Shown here piece by piece: positions 39,445-50,746 of a stretch of 64,000 nt of DNA. The notes under the pieces are model-generated. The model was given only the letters and a program-made list of their open reading frames with translations. It did not search any database and was not told the DNA's origin. The position numbers and the translations under genes are program-made. This stretch comes from Temnothorax longispinosus (taxonomy: Eukaryota; Arthropoda; Insecta; Hymenoptera; Formicidae): assembly GCF_030848805.1 (NCBI RefSeq), contig NC_092358.1, positions 27,261,720 to 27,325,719 on the forward strand, written 5' to 3'. The stretch's first letter is position 1, and every line of letters starts with the position of its first letter.

Positions 39445-41220
39445 CGAATTCCATTCCGGTGACACGTTGGATCCATTCTGCAAACGCCGCCACTCTGGTG
39501 TACACTCCGGGTCTGCCGCTTGGACAGTTTGCGTCTCCGTAGCTAACGATACCGATTTGCAGCGGTCGATCGTCCCTCATTACAAAAAGAGGACCCCCAC
39601 TGTCGCCCTAAAGCACACCAAATTACAACAAGTAACGTTGCGCATTAAAAATATTCTAAATCTTATTCGTTTGCGCTGAAGAACTACGAAGAACTCTAAC
39701 GTGCGCAGATTTGAATAAATATAAATCCAAATCTTCTTTCTTTTTAACGTAAAATTAAATTCGGAACTTTACCTGGCACGCGTTTTTCCCGTGTCCCGGT
39801 TCCGTGCATATATTTCTGTAGTCCACTCTCCAGTATGAGACACACTTGCGTTTCGAAATTAACGGCATTAGGGCGTACTTGAGTCTTTTGGTGCCTCTGG
39901 GACTGAAACCATCGCGGCCCCATCCAACCACGTAGGCCATCGTGTCGGCCATGACTCTACCCTCCTTCGGGCCGGCCAGATATATCGGTTGAATTTTTTC
40001 TAAAATTAAAATATTGTCGAAAGACAAAAAATTAAAAGTTCATGATTGTTATTTAAGAGTAACAAGGAAAAAGTGGGTTTTAAGAATCAAACACGGTTGT
40101 TTGTGCGTGAGTTAACGTTATATATAAAACATTTAATTAACATTTAATTTAATTAACATTTAATACAAGTTATAAATCGTACGTTTCGGCTCTACTTTGA
40201 GCCATCTTCAGCGACGCGGTGATAAATAAATAATCTTACGCTCTTCGACAAGCGTTAGGTGAATATCTTAAGATTGAGATTATTTAATTTAACATTTATT
40301 AATTTAAGATTTCTTTTACGTGTTCCAGAGTTTTTCATCAAGGAGCGCGAAGGTTCACGCGTTCTTCGTTACGACGAATTTTTCTCACCTGAGAAGGGAA
40401 TATCTTGCGGCATGTGCAACAATCCGATGTCGTTCTTGCTGAAGAAATAGCTGGGATGGACGTAAGCCCGCGTTGTCATCATCGAGACTCCGGGTCCCCG
40501 GTTCACGTTGTAACCGATCCCGGTCTTGTCGACGATTCCGAATACCACGAAGAACCTTTGCGGGAACTTGGCGATGCAGTGACCCGCGGTCAGCACCCAT
40601 CTCTCCGAAATGATGGTACCGCCGCACTGAGCAACTCTTCTACCATCGATCAATCGATGCACCACGGCCATGAACGGAAATTGACCTTCATTTGCGTAAC
40701 TCCCACCGGCTATCCTCTCCATTTGCTTGGCTTTTTGACGATAAAAAGATATTCATAGAGAGAAAACAGTGGACGCTTTTTCGAAAAGAAGATATAAATG
40801 AAAATAAAAATGTATGCTGATGCATAAGTATAAAAATGCATAAGAAATTTAGTTTCTGAAATTCAGACGTAATATATAATAGCATTATAAAAAAATTACA
40901 TGATAGATTATTCGCTGATTAAAATAAATGTACAAATTCTCGAAATTCTGTCTTATTATATTGCATTATTATATTACTGTGATTCTAATAGGAGAATAAA
41001 AATATCGTTTTTTACTACGAAATTCTTATTCAATTATCGTGGACGTGTTTGTATAATACTCACTGCTCGACACGGAGAGCTGATTATTGATCGTGATGAT
41101 ACCATTATTAAAATCAATAACGATCCTTTTGTTGTTGAAGCTTTGAGGCTGCGGTTGAACATTTCTACCCGATGTCAAAACAAGGAAAACGACGAAAGCC
41201 TTCGCACTCCACGAATCCAT
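39440..41220 (-). CDS. secreted S1-family (chymotrypsin-fold) serine protease, 4 exons, 297 aa
   Basis: Predicted secreted endopeptidase. Exons on the minus strand: 41220-41064, 40730-40389, 39999-39773 and 39607-39440, all GT-AG with matching phases. Residues 1-18 look like a signal peptide (MDSWSAKAFVVFLVLTSG). A propeptide without cysteines, so no clip domain, runs to Arg58. Activation cleavage before IAGG (59-62) is expected. The catalytic triad is visible: His103 in LTAGHC, Asp153 in KNDIGLL and Ser245 in GDSGGP. Six cysteines (88, 104, 219, 231, 241, 270) match the three classic disulfides C42-C58, C168-C182 and C191-C220. The S1-pocket residue equivalent to chymotrypsin 189 is Asn239 (GKNACQGDSGGP), not the Asp of trypsins; the 216 and 226 positions are Gly (SYGD, RPGVYT). 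Intron 2 carries a repeat-derived motif. Family and activity are firm; substrate is unknown. The weakest point is the exon 2 acceptor, which has a poor pyrimidine tract. Confidence 0.9.
40129..40211 (-). repeat. transposon-derived remnant in protease intron 2: AT direct repeats plus hammerhead-like hairpin motif
   Basis: On the minus strand positions 40211-40184 read CTGAAGA, T, GGCTC, loop AAAGTA, GAGCC, GAAA. The five-base stem is perfect. CTGANGA...stem...GAAA is the layout of a hammerhead ribozyme core, a motif known from the ends of Penelope-like retroelements. An extra T sits before the stem, no matching stem I or III or cleavage site follows, and no reverse transcriptase is nearby, so this is at best a decayed fragment. 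Beside it, 40129-40164 holds three near copies of AACATTTAATT. Confidence 0.45.
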
Positions 41221-41252
41221 AGCGGACTAACGAAAAATTTCGCGTCTCGCCG

Positions 41253-41261
41253 CTATTTATG
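41253..41261 (-). promoter_or_regulatory. possible TATA-like box of the serine protease gene
   Basis: On the minus strand CATAAATAG lies about 33 bases before the protease ATG. If used it would give a very short 5' leader of under about 15 bases. AT-rich DNA makes chance matches common, so this is only a candidate. Confidence 0.25.
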
Positions 41262-43500
41262 ATTTAGTGATCAGTCAAGTATAACACAGACCGGAGAAAC
41301 TGTTTGCACGAGGTGGAAAATATGCGTTAGCCCTAACGCTGTTTCATTTCTGCGATCGTCGGTCGTAAAAAAATAATCGATTATTCTCACCGATTCCCAG
41401 CAAGTATGCAATGCTTTTACGTCTCTTTTTGCCAAACTTAGCAGCGACGCATTACGGATATAGATAAAATATCATTTAAATATTTTTGGATGTCATCAAA
41501 GTTCCATTCCGATGACAATATAATATTAGCGCATTTAATATTTTCGAAATATTTTTTTAAGATTTGTAAGGCTCAGACGATTAATGAATCAATCAACAAT
41601 CAAGAATATAAGAAGCATAGAGCCACAACTGGGTATTGCCATTGAAACACTGTATTTCCAATAAAATTTTTTGAGGTGTTTTAAATGAAATTTGTACACG
41701 AGCTAGGAGGAAATTGGGGAAACATTTCCTTATCGAATATATTTATTAAAATCCATTATATAAAAGGCGAGTTTAGTTAAACCTTTCTTCTGCCGCGCTC
41801 ATTCAGTGACAAATTATATGTCATTATATACGATAATCATCGTCCTGATTGCGAAATGCCCGGCGAGTTAGCGCGTCGCCCGGAGAGAGAAGGCGTTTCT
41901 ATTAATCTCAACCGTTGCATCGAATTGATTGGCAATCATTCTATTGCGCTGACATTTCCGTGATTTCCAGTCGAGCGGCCGTTGCACTCTGATTGAAACG
42001 CGCTCAAAGCCGCGTAATGACTCGGGAGTATTTTTTGCTGCACGCGCGCGGACAACCCGCGCGACGTAACGCGTGTGCGTGATGCGTAATGCTATGATTC
42101 ATCGTTTATCGTCCATCCCCGAGATCCTTTATCCTACTGAAGCTGAGCTCTCCAGACCGGACGTACGTCTTCGCCGCCGTCCAATTTCGCGTGCACGACC
42201 GATCAATTGTGCTGATCCTTCTTCCTCCCCCCCCCCTGCAAACGACGTATATTGCGCAACGCCAAACGTCAGTTGTCGCTTTCTTCGCGGTGTTCGAAGT
42301 TGACCTAAATAAAACTGAGTAAAAAATGTAAATGAATCTTTTTGCGGATCACTTTCCAGTTTGGTACACCTATTAGCATAACGATTCCATTATATTTATA
42401 AACGAGCGGAAAGTAATTTACTCGAGTAACTTCCGCGGAACTTTGTTCCGAGTTCCGACTCGGAACTTCCGACGGCATTTCGAAGAAGTTGCGCAATGTA
42501 ACTTTACTTAAAACACAATTACAGCGAGAAACATTTCAATCATCAGTATACTTGCGCTAAAGTACTAAAAATTGATTGATCTAACATTTCTCCGTGGTAG
42601 TACCTTCCGAAACTCCAATTCTATCTTGCCGAGTGTGTTCAGTGCGATTTTGCCATTAATTCTGATGAATTCATGTTTATTTTTGTGCAGTGACGTTACC
42701 ATTACGATAGTGAAGTCTTGAAAACAACAGTGACCTAATCTACCTTTTTAAGAGTTAGAAAAAAAGAGTACGATCCTGAAAGAAGTCAATTTGAATATAA
42801 TTTTTTAATTTCAATAATATTATAACTTCTTAGTTTCAAAATTAATTATTTATATGTTTTTACTTATTAAAAACATTTGCTTAACTTCGAAGATTAGCCA
42901 TTATTGCATATATAATAGTCAATCATCAAAGCAATAGTTAATTGAACAGTTAATCATGGTTATTTAATATTAATTAAATTAATTTATAATTGATCTGTGT
43001 CTTTTGTATACGTCTTCTGTAATCAGTTTAGAAAGGCACAAATAATGATTTTAAAATATAATAGCGATTATAATCGGCGATTATGAAACGATTCCGAATT
43101 TTTCAACTTTTCTCTCTTGTTGTCATCGCACAATGCATTTTAATTTATTGCACTACAGGCTTGATTATCGATGCTCGGTCACGTCAGTGTTCTTCAGTTA
43201 TCCCGCGGATCTAATTGATAGATTTACTTACAATACTATAAAACTTTACCCTCCTAAAAGCCATTAGTTTGAAACTGAAGACACGAAATTTAATTAATCG
43301 GATATGGTAATTTTTGAAAGTCTATTGAAATAGAAACAACACGGAGGCAGAGGGATAGAAAGGAGAAAGTATGGGCTGTACCATCGGAGAAAGTGGGTTC
43401 TCAAAAGAGGCCACTCTGTAAAAGAAAAAGATGAAGAACGTCAAAAGTTGAAGAGCGATGAAAGCTAACTTGAAAATAAGGAGTCGGGATTTCGTAAAAC

Positions 43501-43508
43501 TGACGTCA
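43501..43508. promoter_or_regulatory. perfect CRE palindrome (TGACGTCA)
   Basis: Exact consensus for CREB/ATF-type bZIP factors, about 1.3 kb upstream of the CHIC start codon. The match is certain; function is not. Confidence 0.3.
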
Positions 43509-44062
43509 ATATGCCATTTATATGATATAAAGTAGAAAATATCGTTTATTTTTACTAAAAAGACGAATTAAAAAATTGAGAATCTAAATTAATGAGCGAT
43601 GCTGCACTGTCGGAGTTTCTTCATAGGTACAGTTCCGAAGTTTCACGAAGAACGGAGCATAACTTATAAAGGGTGATATTTGTAGCCTTCCCTGATGGGG
43701 ATAGGAATTCATAAATAAAGAATGTTCTCGTTTTGTTTTCCATTTATATCGTTCAAACGAAATCGGAGCAGTACTGGCCAACGTTGCGAATTAAATCTCT
43801 CCGAACGGATTCTTGTACGCGTGCGTAACACGTCAGTGAACACGTGATCGCTTTTAGCAGACTCTAAGACGTTGCGCAGAATATTCCTCTCGCGGGCCTC
43901 GTGGCTTATATAAATTATCAATAAATAACCAACTTTTTGTATTAATAATATGCAACATACATTAAATATTATAAATTAATAAAACCACGTTACATACATT
44001 ATTACGTGATATACATGTAAGAAAGTGTATCAACTCCATAAAAATTAAACAATAAATTTCAC

Positions 44063-44085
44063 AAAAGGGGACCTACACCCCTTTT
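44063..44085. repeat. perfect 8-bp hairpin upstream of CHIC
   Basis: AAAAGGGG, loop ACCTACA, CCCCTTTT. It lies at the sharp change from AT-rich intergenic DNA to the CpG-rich leader region of the CHIC gene. Confidence 0.6.
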
Positions 44086-44100
44086 CTCGCGAAATATCTG

Positions 44101-44803
44101 ACAATAGCGTCTGCTAGCACTTGCGCTGCTACGCACGCGCGACATTTGTCGCACCAATTTCGCACCATCACCCCTTCGCATCTGTTGGCAGACCTGGTGA
44201 TCGGAGCATTCGGAGTTCGGAGTTTCGGAGCAAGGGACGAGGAGGAGAGGAGAGATCGACGAGCGAGCGGATCACGTCCGCACTCTCCGCACTTTCCGCA
44301 GTGCGCGTCAGTGCGCGTCGTGCTGCATCGGTGATCGGCTGCGGGTTGGAGTAGCGAGTAGCGGAGTGACGTTACACGCACACATAGACACACAAAATAG
44401 GCGAATGCTGGCGGTGGACCGGTAGTGGACGATATTGTGACTGTCGTTGTCATCGTTGAGAGTGCGCCCCAGCAGCCTGGCCTAGCTCGCTCCCGACGGA
44501 GATGATCGTCGCCCACGTTAATCGCGACGGAGCGTGCGTGACGACGTGCCGGACGCCCGACGTCGTCGCGACGGGGATGTGAAGCGAGAGGGTCGCGCTC
44601 GCGAGAGCGCCGCGCGGCATCGTCGCCGTCGTCGCCGCCGCCGTCGTCGTCGTCGTCGTCGACGACCAGCCGTCCGCGACGACCTGGCCGACCACTTCGC
44701 AGGGGGGGCAGACAAAAAGCGCGCGCGCGTGTTGTTGGTCGAACGCGGTTTATACGCGCAACTCACGTCCGCGGGAGGCGGCGCGAGTCCGTGGGGGAGC
44801 GCG
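44101..44803 (+). promoter_or_regulatory. CpG-rich promoter / 5' leader region of the CHIC gene
   Basis: Composition changes at about 44,100 to a CpG-rich block that ends in the CHIC start codon. It includes an imperfect CGT/CGC triplet run at about 44,620-44,663. The CHIC frame stays open upstream to about 44,534, but that stretch would encode mainly arginine, and known CHIC proteins begin at the MADFD methionine. I therefore treat it as promoter and 5' UTR. No clear TATA box was found and the start site is not placed. Confidence 0.55.
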
Positions 44804-45943
44804 ATGGCGGACTTCGACGCGATCTACGAGGAGGAGGAGGAGCACGAGCAGCACCTGGAGGAGCGCTACGTCGCGATGGTGCCGGACCCGATCGTGATCC
44901 GCGGGGCTGGCAACATGACGGTGTAAGTCTCTCCCTCGGGAAGGAAGCGTCGCTCCCGGCTCCCCGAGTTTCTTTGTTCACTTTGTTGTCTGGCGGAGCG
45001 GGGTGAGGCGAGAGGGGAGTAGAACTCGCGCTTCCACAAAGAAGAGAGGCAAACAAAGCCACCTGATCTCGACTTACATTTCGGCCGGGTTTTTCTCGTC
45101 GTTTCGACGACGCTAGCGCGGCGACGATTTCTTTTTCCCCTCCACGACGAAGAAATGCATATTCAATCTGTGGATTCTTGTGTAATGAAAATTGTCGCTC
45201 ACCTTGGGGGTCGAGCAAATATTTTCACTCCACTTTATTGAAAAGATTTTCAATGACAAGTTCCATAGTTGTTGAAACACGTGGGAAAAATAATGTCGCT
45301 AATGTGTGTGTGATTTTACTTTCAGATTCGGTCTGAGTAACCGTTTTGAGTCAGAGTTTCCCAACGGCCTCATGTCCCGCGTGGCTCCAGAAGAATTCAA
45401 GGCAACTGTAATGAGAGTGAACAGTGTATTGAAAAAGACTTTGCCCGTTAACGTTAAATGGTTATTCTGCGGTTGTGTATGCTGTTGCTGTACTCTAGGA
45501 TGCTCTCTGTGGCCTGTCATTTGCCTGAGCAAGAGGGTGCGTATACAATTGAAAGAAGGTCCAGCTTATGGAAAATTTTATGCTCTGCGAAACGCAAATT
45601 ATTCATTATACATTTCGCTAGCTTTAATTAGATTTTAATATATGTACAAAGCATTAACGTGCATTATCTGTCTTTCTAGACTCAGCATTCGTTAAACAAA
45701 TTGTTAGAATGGGAGAATAGTAGGCTCTACCACAAACTTGGTTTACATTGGAGATTGGCGAAGCAGAGATGCGACAGCTCCTCCATGATGGAATACGTAA
45801 GGCACTACGAAATTATTAGAATTTTAGAAAAATCTACACACATATATATAATTTTTGCGACACTGATTGTTTCCCTTTTCTTGGCATTGCAGGTTCTCTT
45901 GATTGAATTTATTCCAAAGATTCCAATCTATAGGCCCGACTAA
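44804..45943 (+). CDS. CHIC2: CHIC-family cysteine-rich hydrophobic protein (CHIC2 type), 4 exons, 165 aa
   Basis: Small membrane-associated protein of the CHIC1/CHIC2 family, known in vertebrates to be palmitoylated through its cysteine cluster and to sit on the plasma membrane and vesicles. Exons 44804-44922, 45326-45536, 45680-45796 and 45893-45943; all junctions are GT-AG and in phase. The product is 165 aa, the length I recall for human CHIC2. Residues 1-22 are very acidic (MADFDAIYEEEEEHEQ). The hallmark cysteine-rich hydrophobic segment is residues 86-110, with CGCVCCCCTLGC followed by WPVICLSKR. LLEWENSRLYHKLGLHWRL and the C-terminal FIPKIPIYRPD are also family signatures. Introns are 403, 143 and 96 bases. 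The GPCR gene follows on the same strand 4.8 kb downstream. Assignment is very firm; whether it is nearer CHIC1 or CHIC2 is less certain. Confidence 0.96.
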
Positions 45944-46498
45944 AGCAATGCGGAGTTGTGCAATTAGTATAAATCTTGTGCAAATAATCAGTGCAACGTG
46001 CAAGAAATACAGAGAAGATAAAAGTGCCGCTACGGTGATATAGGTACTTTCTGGTACTTATGTAATACATATTTTTTTTTTTTTATATCGCGGGTAGGAA
46101 TGCACAGTACAATAATTCAACGTAACGGAGTATACATCACGTCTTGATTATAGAAAGGAAAAATAGCCGCGCTGTTTCTTCAGATTAATTTAAACGGAGA
46201 AGAAACTATTACATATATAAAAAATCAGATTGTTCCATCGAAGATATTTATATCCGTTTGGACTAAATGCAATTATAGGCGTCATTTTGTATATATTTTT
46301 AAATGTTTTGCGCTGGAAACTACTCGACAGCTTTATTTATCGGTTTGTTCAGTCGTTGCAAAAAATAATCTCATCTTTTTTTTTTTTACCGAGTTCCTCG
46401 TAACGTTTTGGTAATACTTTACTCGTCAACTAGAATTTAAGCTTTCAGGTAAGAAATTAATCTGATTCAGTACAACGAACGTATTAAAGTACGGATGA

Positions 46499-46506
46499 TG
46501 ACGTCA
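46499..46506. promoter_or_regulatory. perfect CRE palindrome (TGACGTCA)
   Basis: Exact bZIP consensus between the CHIC and GPCR genes, about 4.2 kb upstream of the GPCR start codon. No support for function beyond the match. Confidence 0.25.
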
Positions 46507-47149
46507 AAATGAGTCGCGCTAATCAATCTGTCTAATCGTTGCATAACGCAACACGCGCGCGTTGCTCATGTTGTGTACATACGTACGTGTACATACATAG
46601 GAACTTATTTTAACTGTAGGTTAATTTCTTACCACGGTGATATTAGAAAGTATGATATGTAAAGCGCAGCTTTACCTTCTACAAATTTGACAAGATATTT
46701 TACCACGAATGAATCATCTGAGATGAAGAAGCGCGCGCTGTCACGCGCGATTAAGGTATCAACATAGTTTTTAGAAGAGATGTAGATAGCAATCGCTGAT
46801 AAATACTAAATATACCGACGAGACGAAAATTTTATTTGCGAAACGCACCCGCGGTCTGTAATAGGGCAAACAGTACACAGCTGTAGAATAGCATCAGCGC
46901 GCAATTATCGGGCACAGAAGGACCATAGGAAATATTGTAGAAGACTGAACGAGCTCGTTGATTCTTGTTTCTTGATGAAAAGGTCAGCGTTATCAGTTTT
47001 TTTACGCATACACCGCATAATCTTGTGTTCGCGTGACCTTAGAAGAATGATTAAAGCTTAGCGCATGAACACATTTCTGTCACATATCCGTTTTCTCTTT
47101 TAAGCTAATGTTTAAACTAATCTTAAGAAAAATGGTGAAATTGTTCATT

Positions 47150-47155
47150 AATAAA
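47150..47155 (+). terminator. candidate poly(A) signal for the CHIC transcript
   Basis: The first exact AATAAA I find downstream of the CHIC stop, followed by a T/G-rich stretch. It would imply a 3' UTR of about 1.2 kb. Another AATAAA lies near 48,222, so transcripts could be longer. Confidence 0.35.
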
Positions 47156-50100
47156 TTTTAATTTTGTGGATAATAATACATTTTTAATTTACTTAAGTAG
47201 CACTGCTATCATATAGTACTGTTTACTCTATTCTTGTTAATAATATAACTCATATATACAGGGATAGAATATCGAAATATCAGAACGTCTCCCATGTAAA
47301 GGAATTTTGTTGCGTAGGCACTATTTTGCATTACAGTTTAACGTTCCGCACAGATATTTCTCTACTAACAACTCGTCCAACGTGTGATAATGCGGCTGTT
47401 ATCAGCCCCGCATTGCTTTCGCACTAATGGACACAAAATCGAACAAATTCACTCATCGCCAGGCGCCCGCAAAAAAAAACCAAAATGGTTGTAGGAAAGT
47501 ACGCAAAAGCATGTGAAAATACTGCAAGTGTTTCTGTTGCTGTTCAGTGGCTGTGATCGAGAACAAAAGACTAGCTTTGAATTTGAATGTGTATCGCAAG
47601 CAGCTACACATAACGCCCGTGCTTTATCTTATGCGGTTCTACACGTTAAAGCCTTTTATATAGAATACCAGATTTACTCTGTTTTCTCTAATATTTGTAC
47701 TTATTCTATAGAGTAATTAAGTCAAAGTAACAAGCGTTGCATTAGAGGCGTCTGTGTCACATAGATTAATACGAATGCTGTATTGCCATATCTGATTTCA
47801 ATCATAAATACCATAGGTATAATCCATTTTATCACTAATATCTTGAGAAATGAAGTAAACAGAGCTATTTATGTAGATTCTCATTTCACTCGATGGGATA
47901 TATAGTGGAACGATTATACTCTCGATGATCTGTTGAATAGTTGATAATATGTCGAATAATAAGAGCGTCATAAGCGATCATAAAAATCACATTGTCATAT
48001 TTTCGGACACGTGTGTACGAACGAATTGTTATACGATTATTATTCTTCCAATAACTGTATAGCAGGCAGAAGTGTCAATATTTCTGTATGTAACGTCCTT
48101 TTAATCGATCCATTGAACAAATATTGAAGTATATATATATACATATATATTGAAACAGAGATATACTGTGTAATGGAACCGTGCTTTCTAAACCGGCTAT
48201 CGCGATCCTCTTGGTAGCGTATAATAAAATTTAAGGCTGTGTTGAATGGGTCAAAGTAAGGGACGCAGAATATGGTTCTAAACTATGCTTAAAAAAAATA
48301 ATTCTCGCATATTTCTAGGAATGAAGGACTTACTTAACATGCCGACGAATAGAGGCAGATTTTATTTCGTTTTCCTCGCGTTTTCTCAAATCCTAAATAC
48401 GGTCTAATTGTCCTCTCTGGAAACTACATACATCACGTATCGGAAAAACGCATGTAATGTTAACCACGCTCAGTTCGCAGATAATGCAATTACACATATA
48501 CTTAGTTTGTTAATTCATTAATATTTTAATATATAGTTATATATAAAGGCCACGTATACTAAAAAATCAATTAAGTCTATATGGCTTTAATATGCATACC
48601 AATATTGTCTACGCGAAAACTTATATTATCTTTTCTTCGCTCATGAACTATGTAGATTCTGTATAAAAAAAAAAATGAAAGAATTGTTTTCCGTCGGTGT
48701 TTTATCCTGAAAAAATTAATATTTTAAATATCAGAACAAAGGATAATACTAATTATAACATAACATAATGTAACAAGAAAATAATTATAAAAACTAAATG
48801 CTTATCTCCAAGGCAAGAAAACAAATTATCTGTGTAGATAGTCTATCTATAGATTATGATACATGACGACACACATAATTTACATAGTTTGCATAGTACA
48901 CGTAGATATACGAGTAGACGATTGATGTTTTATGCTTTTCTTGGATGGTGGATTCAATAACAAAACTCGCTTCGAAAATTATGCACTTTAAACGAGTACA
49001 CTTCTATAGTCTGAGATTTTTCAATTCGCGTTGTTTTGCAGAAAAGTTCAGCTAGTATTGTGCGTGTTGGATGTTGAACGAAGAAAAATATCAAAGCATC
49101 GCTCGACAAAGATCCTTCGATTTGCTCATATCATTCAATGCACCATATACTCGTGAATATTCATGTTAAATGTATATTTACTCTGAATTGTAAAAACAAA
49201 TGTATACCGCAAGAAAGCCAATTATTCGAAATTAGTTTACTTTTTAGATCTGGTTCATTTATTATTACTTGAGGGATCGAATATATATCACTCCGAGCAG
49301 TAATAGAAATATTTTTTCAATAAGACGATTTTGTGTGTGGATTTACATAGATGTTGACGTTAAGGCGTAAGAGTGTAATAATATTGTAAATAAGATGATG
49401 AAGAGAATGTACAGCGAAGCGAAATTTATAATATCGATGATTACATTGCGAAACATCAGGGGAAAGGAATATATATTTTTGATAGAAGAGAAATGTGAGC
49501 GTAATGGATTATCGGGAAATTGGAAACCTAGAAATTTGGTGTTGAATTTACGTTTCAGATTGAATATCTTTTTTATGCAAATTGCGTGTATCACGATATC
49601 AGGATATCGAGAAGATGTCGACGACAAATTAATCAATACGAGTAAATTACACGAGTATAAATTAATAACATCGCATATCATGCTGCATTAAACTAAATTA
49701 AACATTAGTTACGTTAGATGTAACCTGCCAAAGCATTTATTTACCTAACATTTTTTAAAGTTTAAGTCAATAGACGAATTGTAGTTGCAACGCATTCTCG
49801 GCGCAAAAGCGACTAAATAGCGAAATTATTGTCAAGCTATCGTGGTTTCAACATGTGCCTTTTACTCGTGAATTTGTGTGAATCATGTAAATGTAAATAT
49901 TATATGTTAATAATACACATTAAGAAATATATTTGTATAGAATGAGAGTGGTTCCTATTGCGCATAAATAAAGTAACCCGCAAGCTCGCGATATCGTTGC
50001 ACAAGATTACATGACGAATCGAAATAGCATATCATCAATTCACAACGGATACAGAGGCTATCCATTTCGGTGCATCATAACATTGAGGTGCGAAAGTGTG

Positions 50101-50746
50101 AAATATGACGTAATGAGATATACGTAAATATATATCGTTTCAAGCTTTTGATTAACAGTCGACATAACGCGCGATTTACTATAGTAAAGTCATATATGAC
50201 GACTAATTGTTTTCTGCTACGATTATCTTTTATACACATCGTTTGTTAGCCATGTAAATTTGTGTAACTGTGTTAACTGTTTTTCAGTTTGAAAATAAAA
50301 TATACGATTGTATAATAGCCGAATATATTTCAAGTTTAATGCGTTCCTATTAGTCGGTATTCCCCAGCGACTGCAAAGAAATATGTGGAGGAAGGAATAA
50401 TGCATAAGGAATAATACGGATTATTAGTTTTTAATATAATCGGTCGCAAACTGATCTTATTACCCAGATAAACTAAACTGAGTTCGATATATATATTCAT
50501 GTAGATGTTAATGTACTCCCAGTGGAGCAACGTCCAAACAAACTGCTTACTTCGAAATTGGAATACGTCACATTATGATAATCGACAACAGATGCTTCGC
50601 AGCTTCTAATTAAAGGAGCCCATTGTTAGTCGTATCTGTGCTACAGGACAGATGATTCTTCTTCGGACACGGTACTAAAGTAGATACGAATTCAAGTTCT
50701 CAATTGTGGTATAGACGAATTTTAGTTCTCGCGTGCTCGGTGCACG

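Larger units (their letters stand above)
41262..44100. other. intergenic DNA between protease and CHIC genes
   Basis: Divergent intergenic region, mostly AT-rich, with no supported coding exon. It contains a run of ten C at 42227-42236, a perfect CRE palindrome TGACGTCA at 43501-43508 and a perfect short hairpin at 44063-44085. Open frames here are short and resemble nothing I know. Confidence 0.6.
45944..50746. other. CHIC 3' UTR and intergenic DNA before the GPCR gene
   Basis: AT-rich, with T runs near 46,072-46,084 and 46,377-46,387, a TA/CA-rich microsatellite near 48,131-48,150 and a perfect CRE TGACGTCA at 46499-46506. The stretch 49,343-49,691 is open in frames on both strands, but neither translation resembles a known protein. 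No exon is supported. Confidence 0.55.

Noticed and set aside
49343..49691. Frames open on both strands for about 100 codons
   Set aside because: Neither translation is recognisable, and the region lies between CHIC and the GPCR without plausible splice partners.
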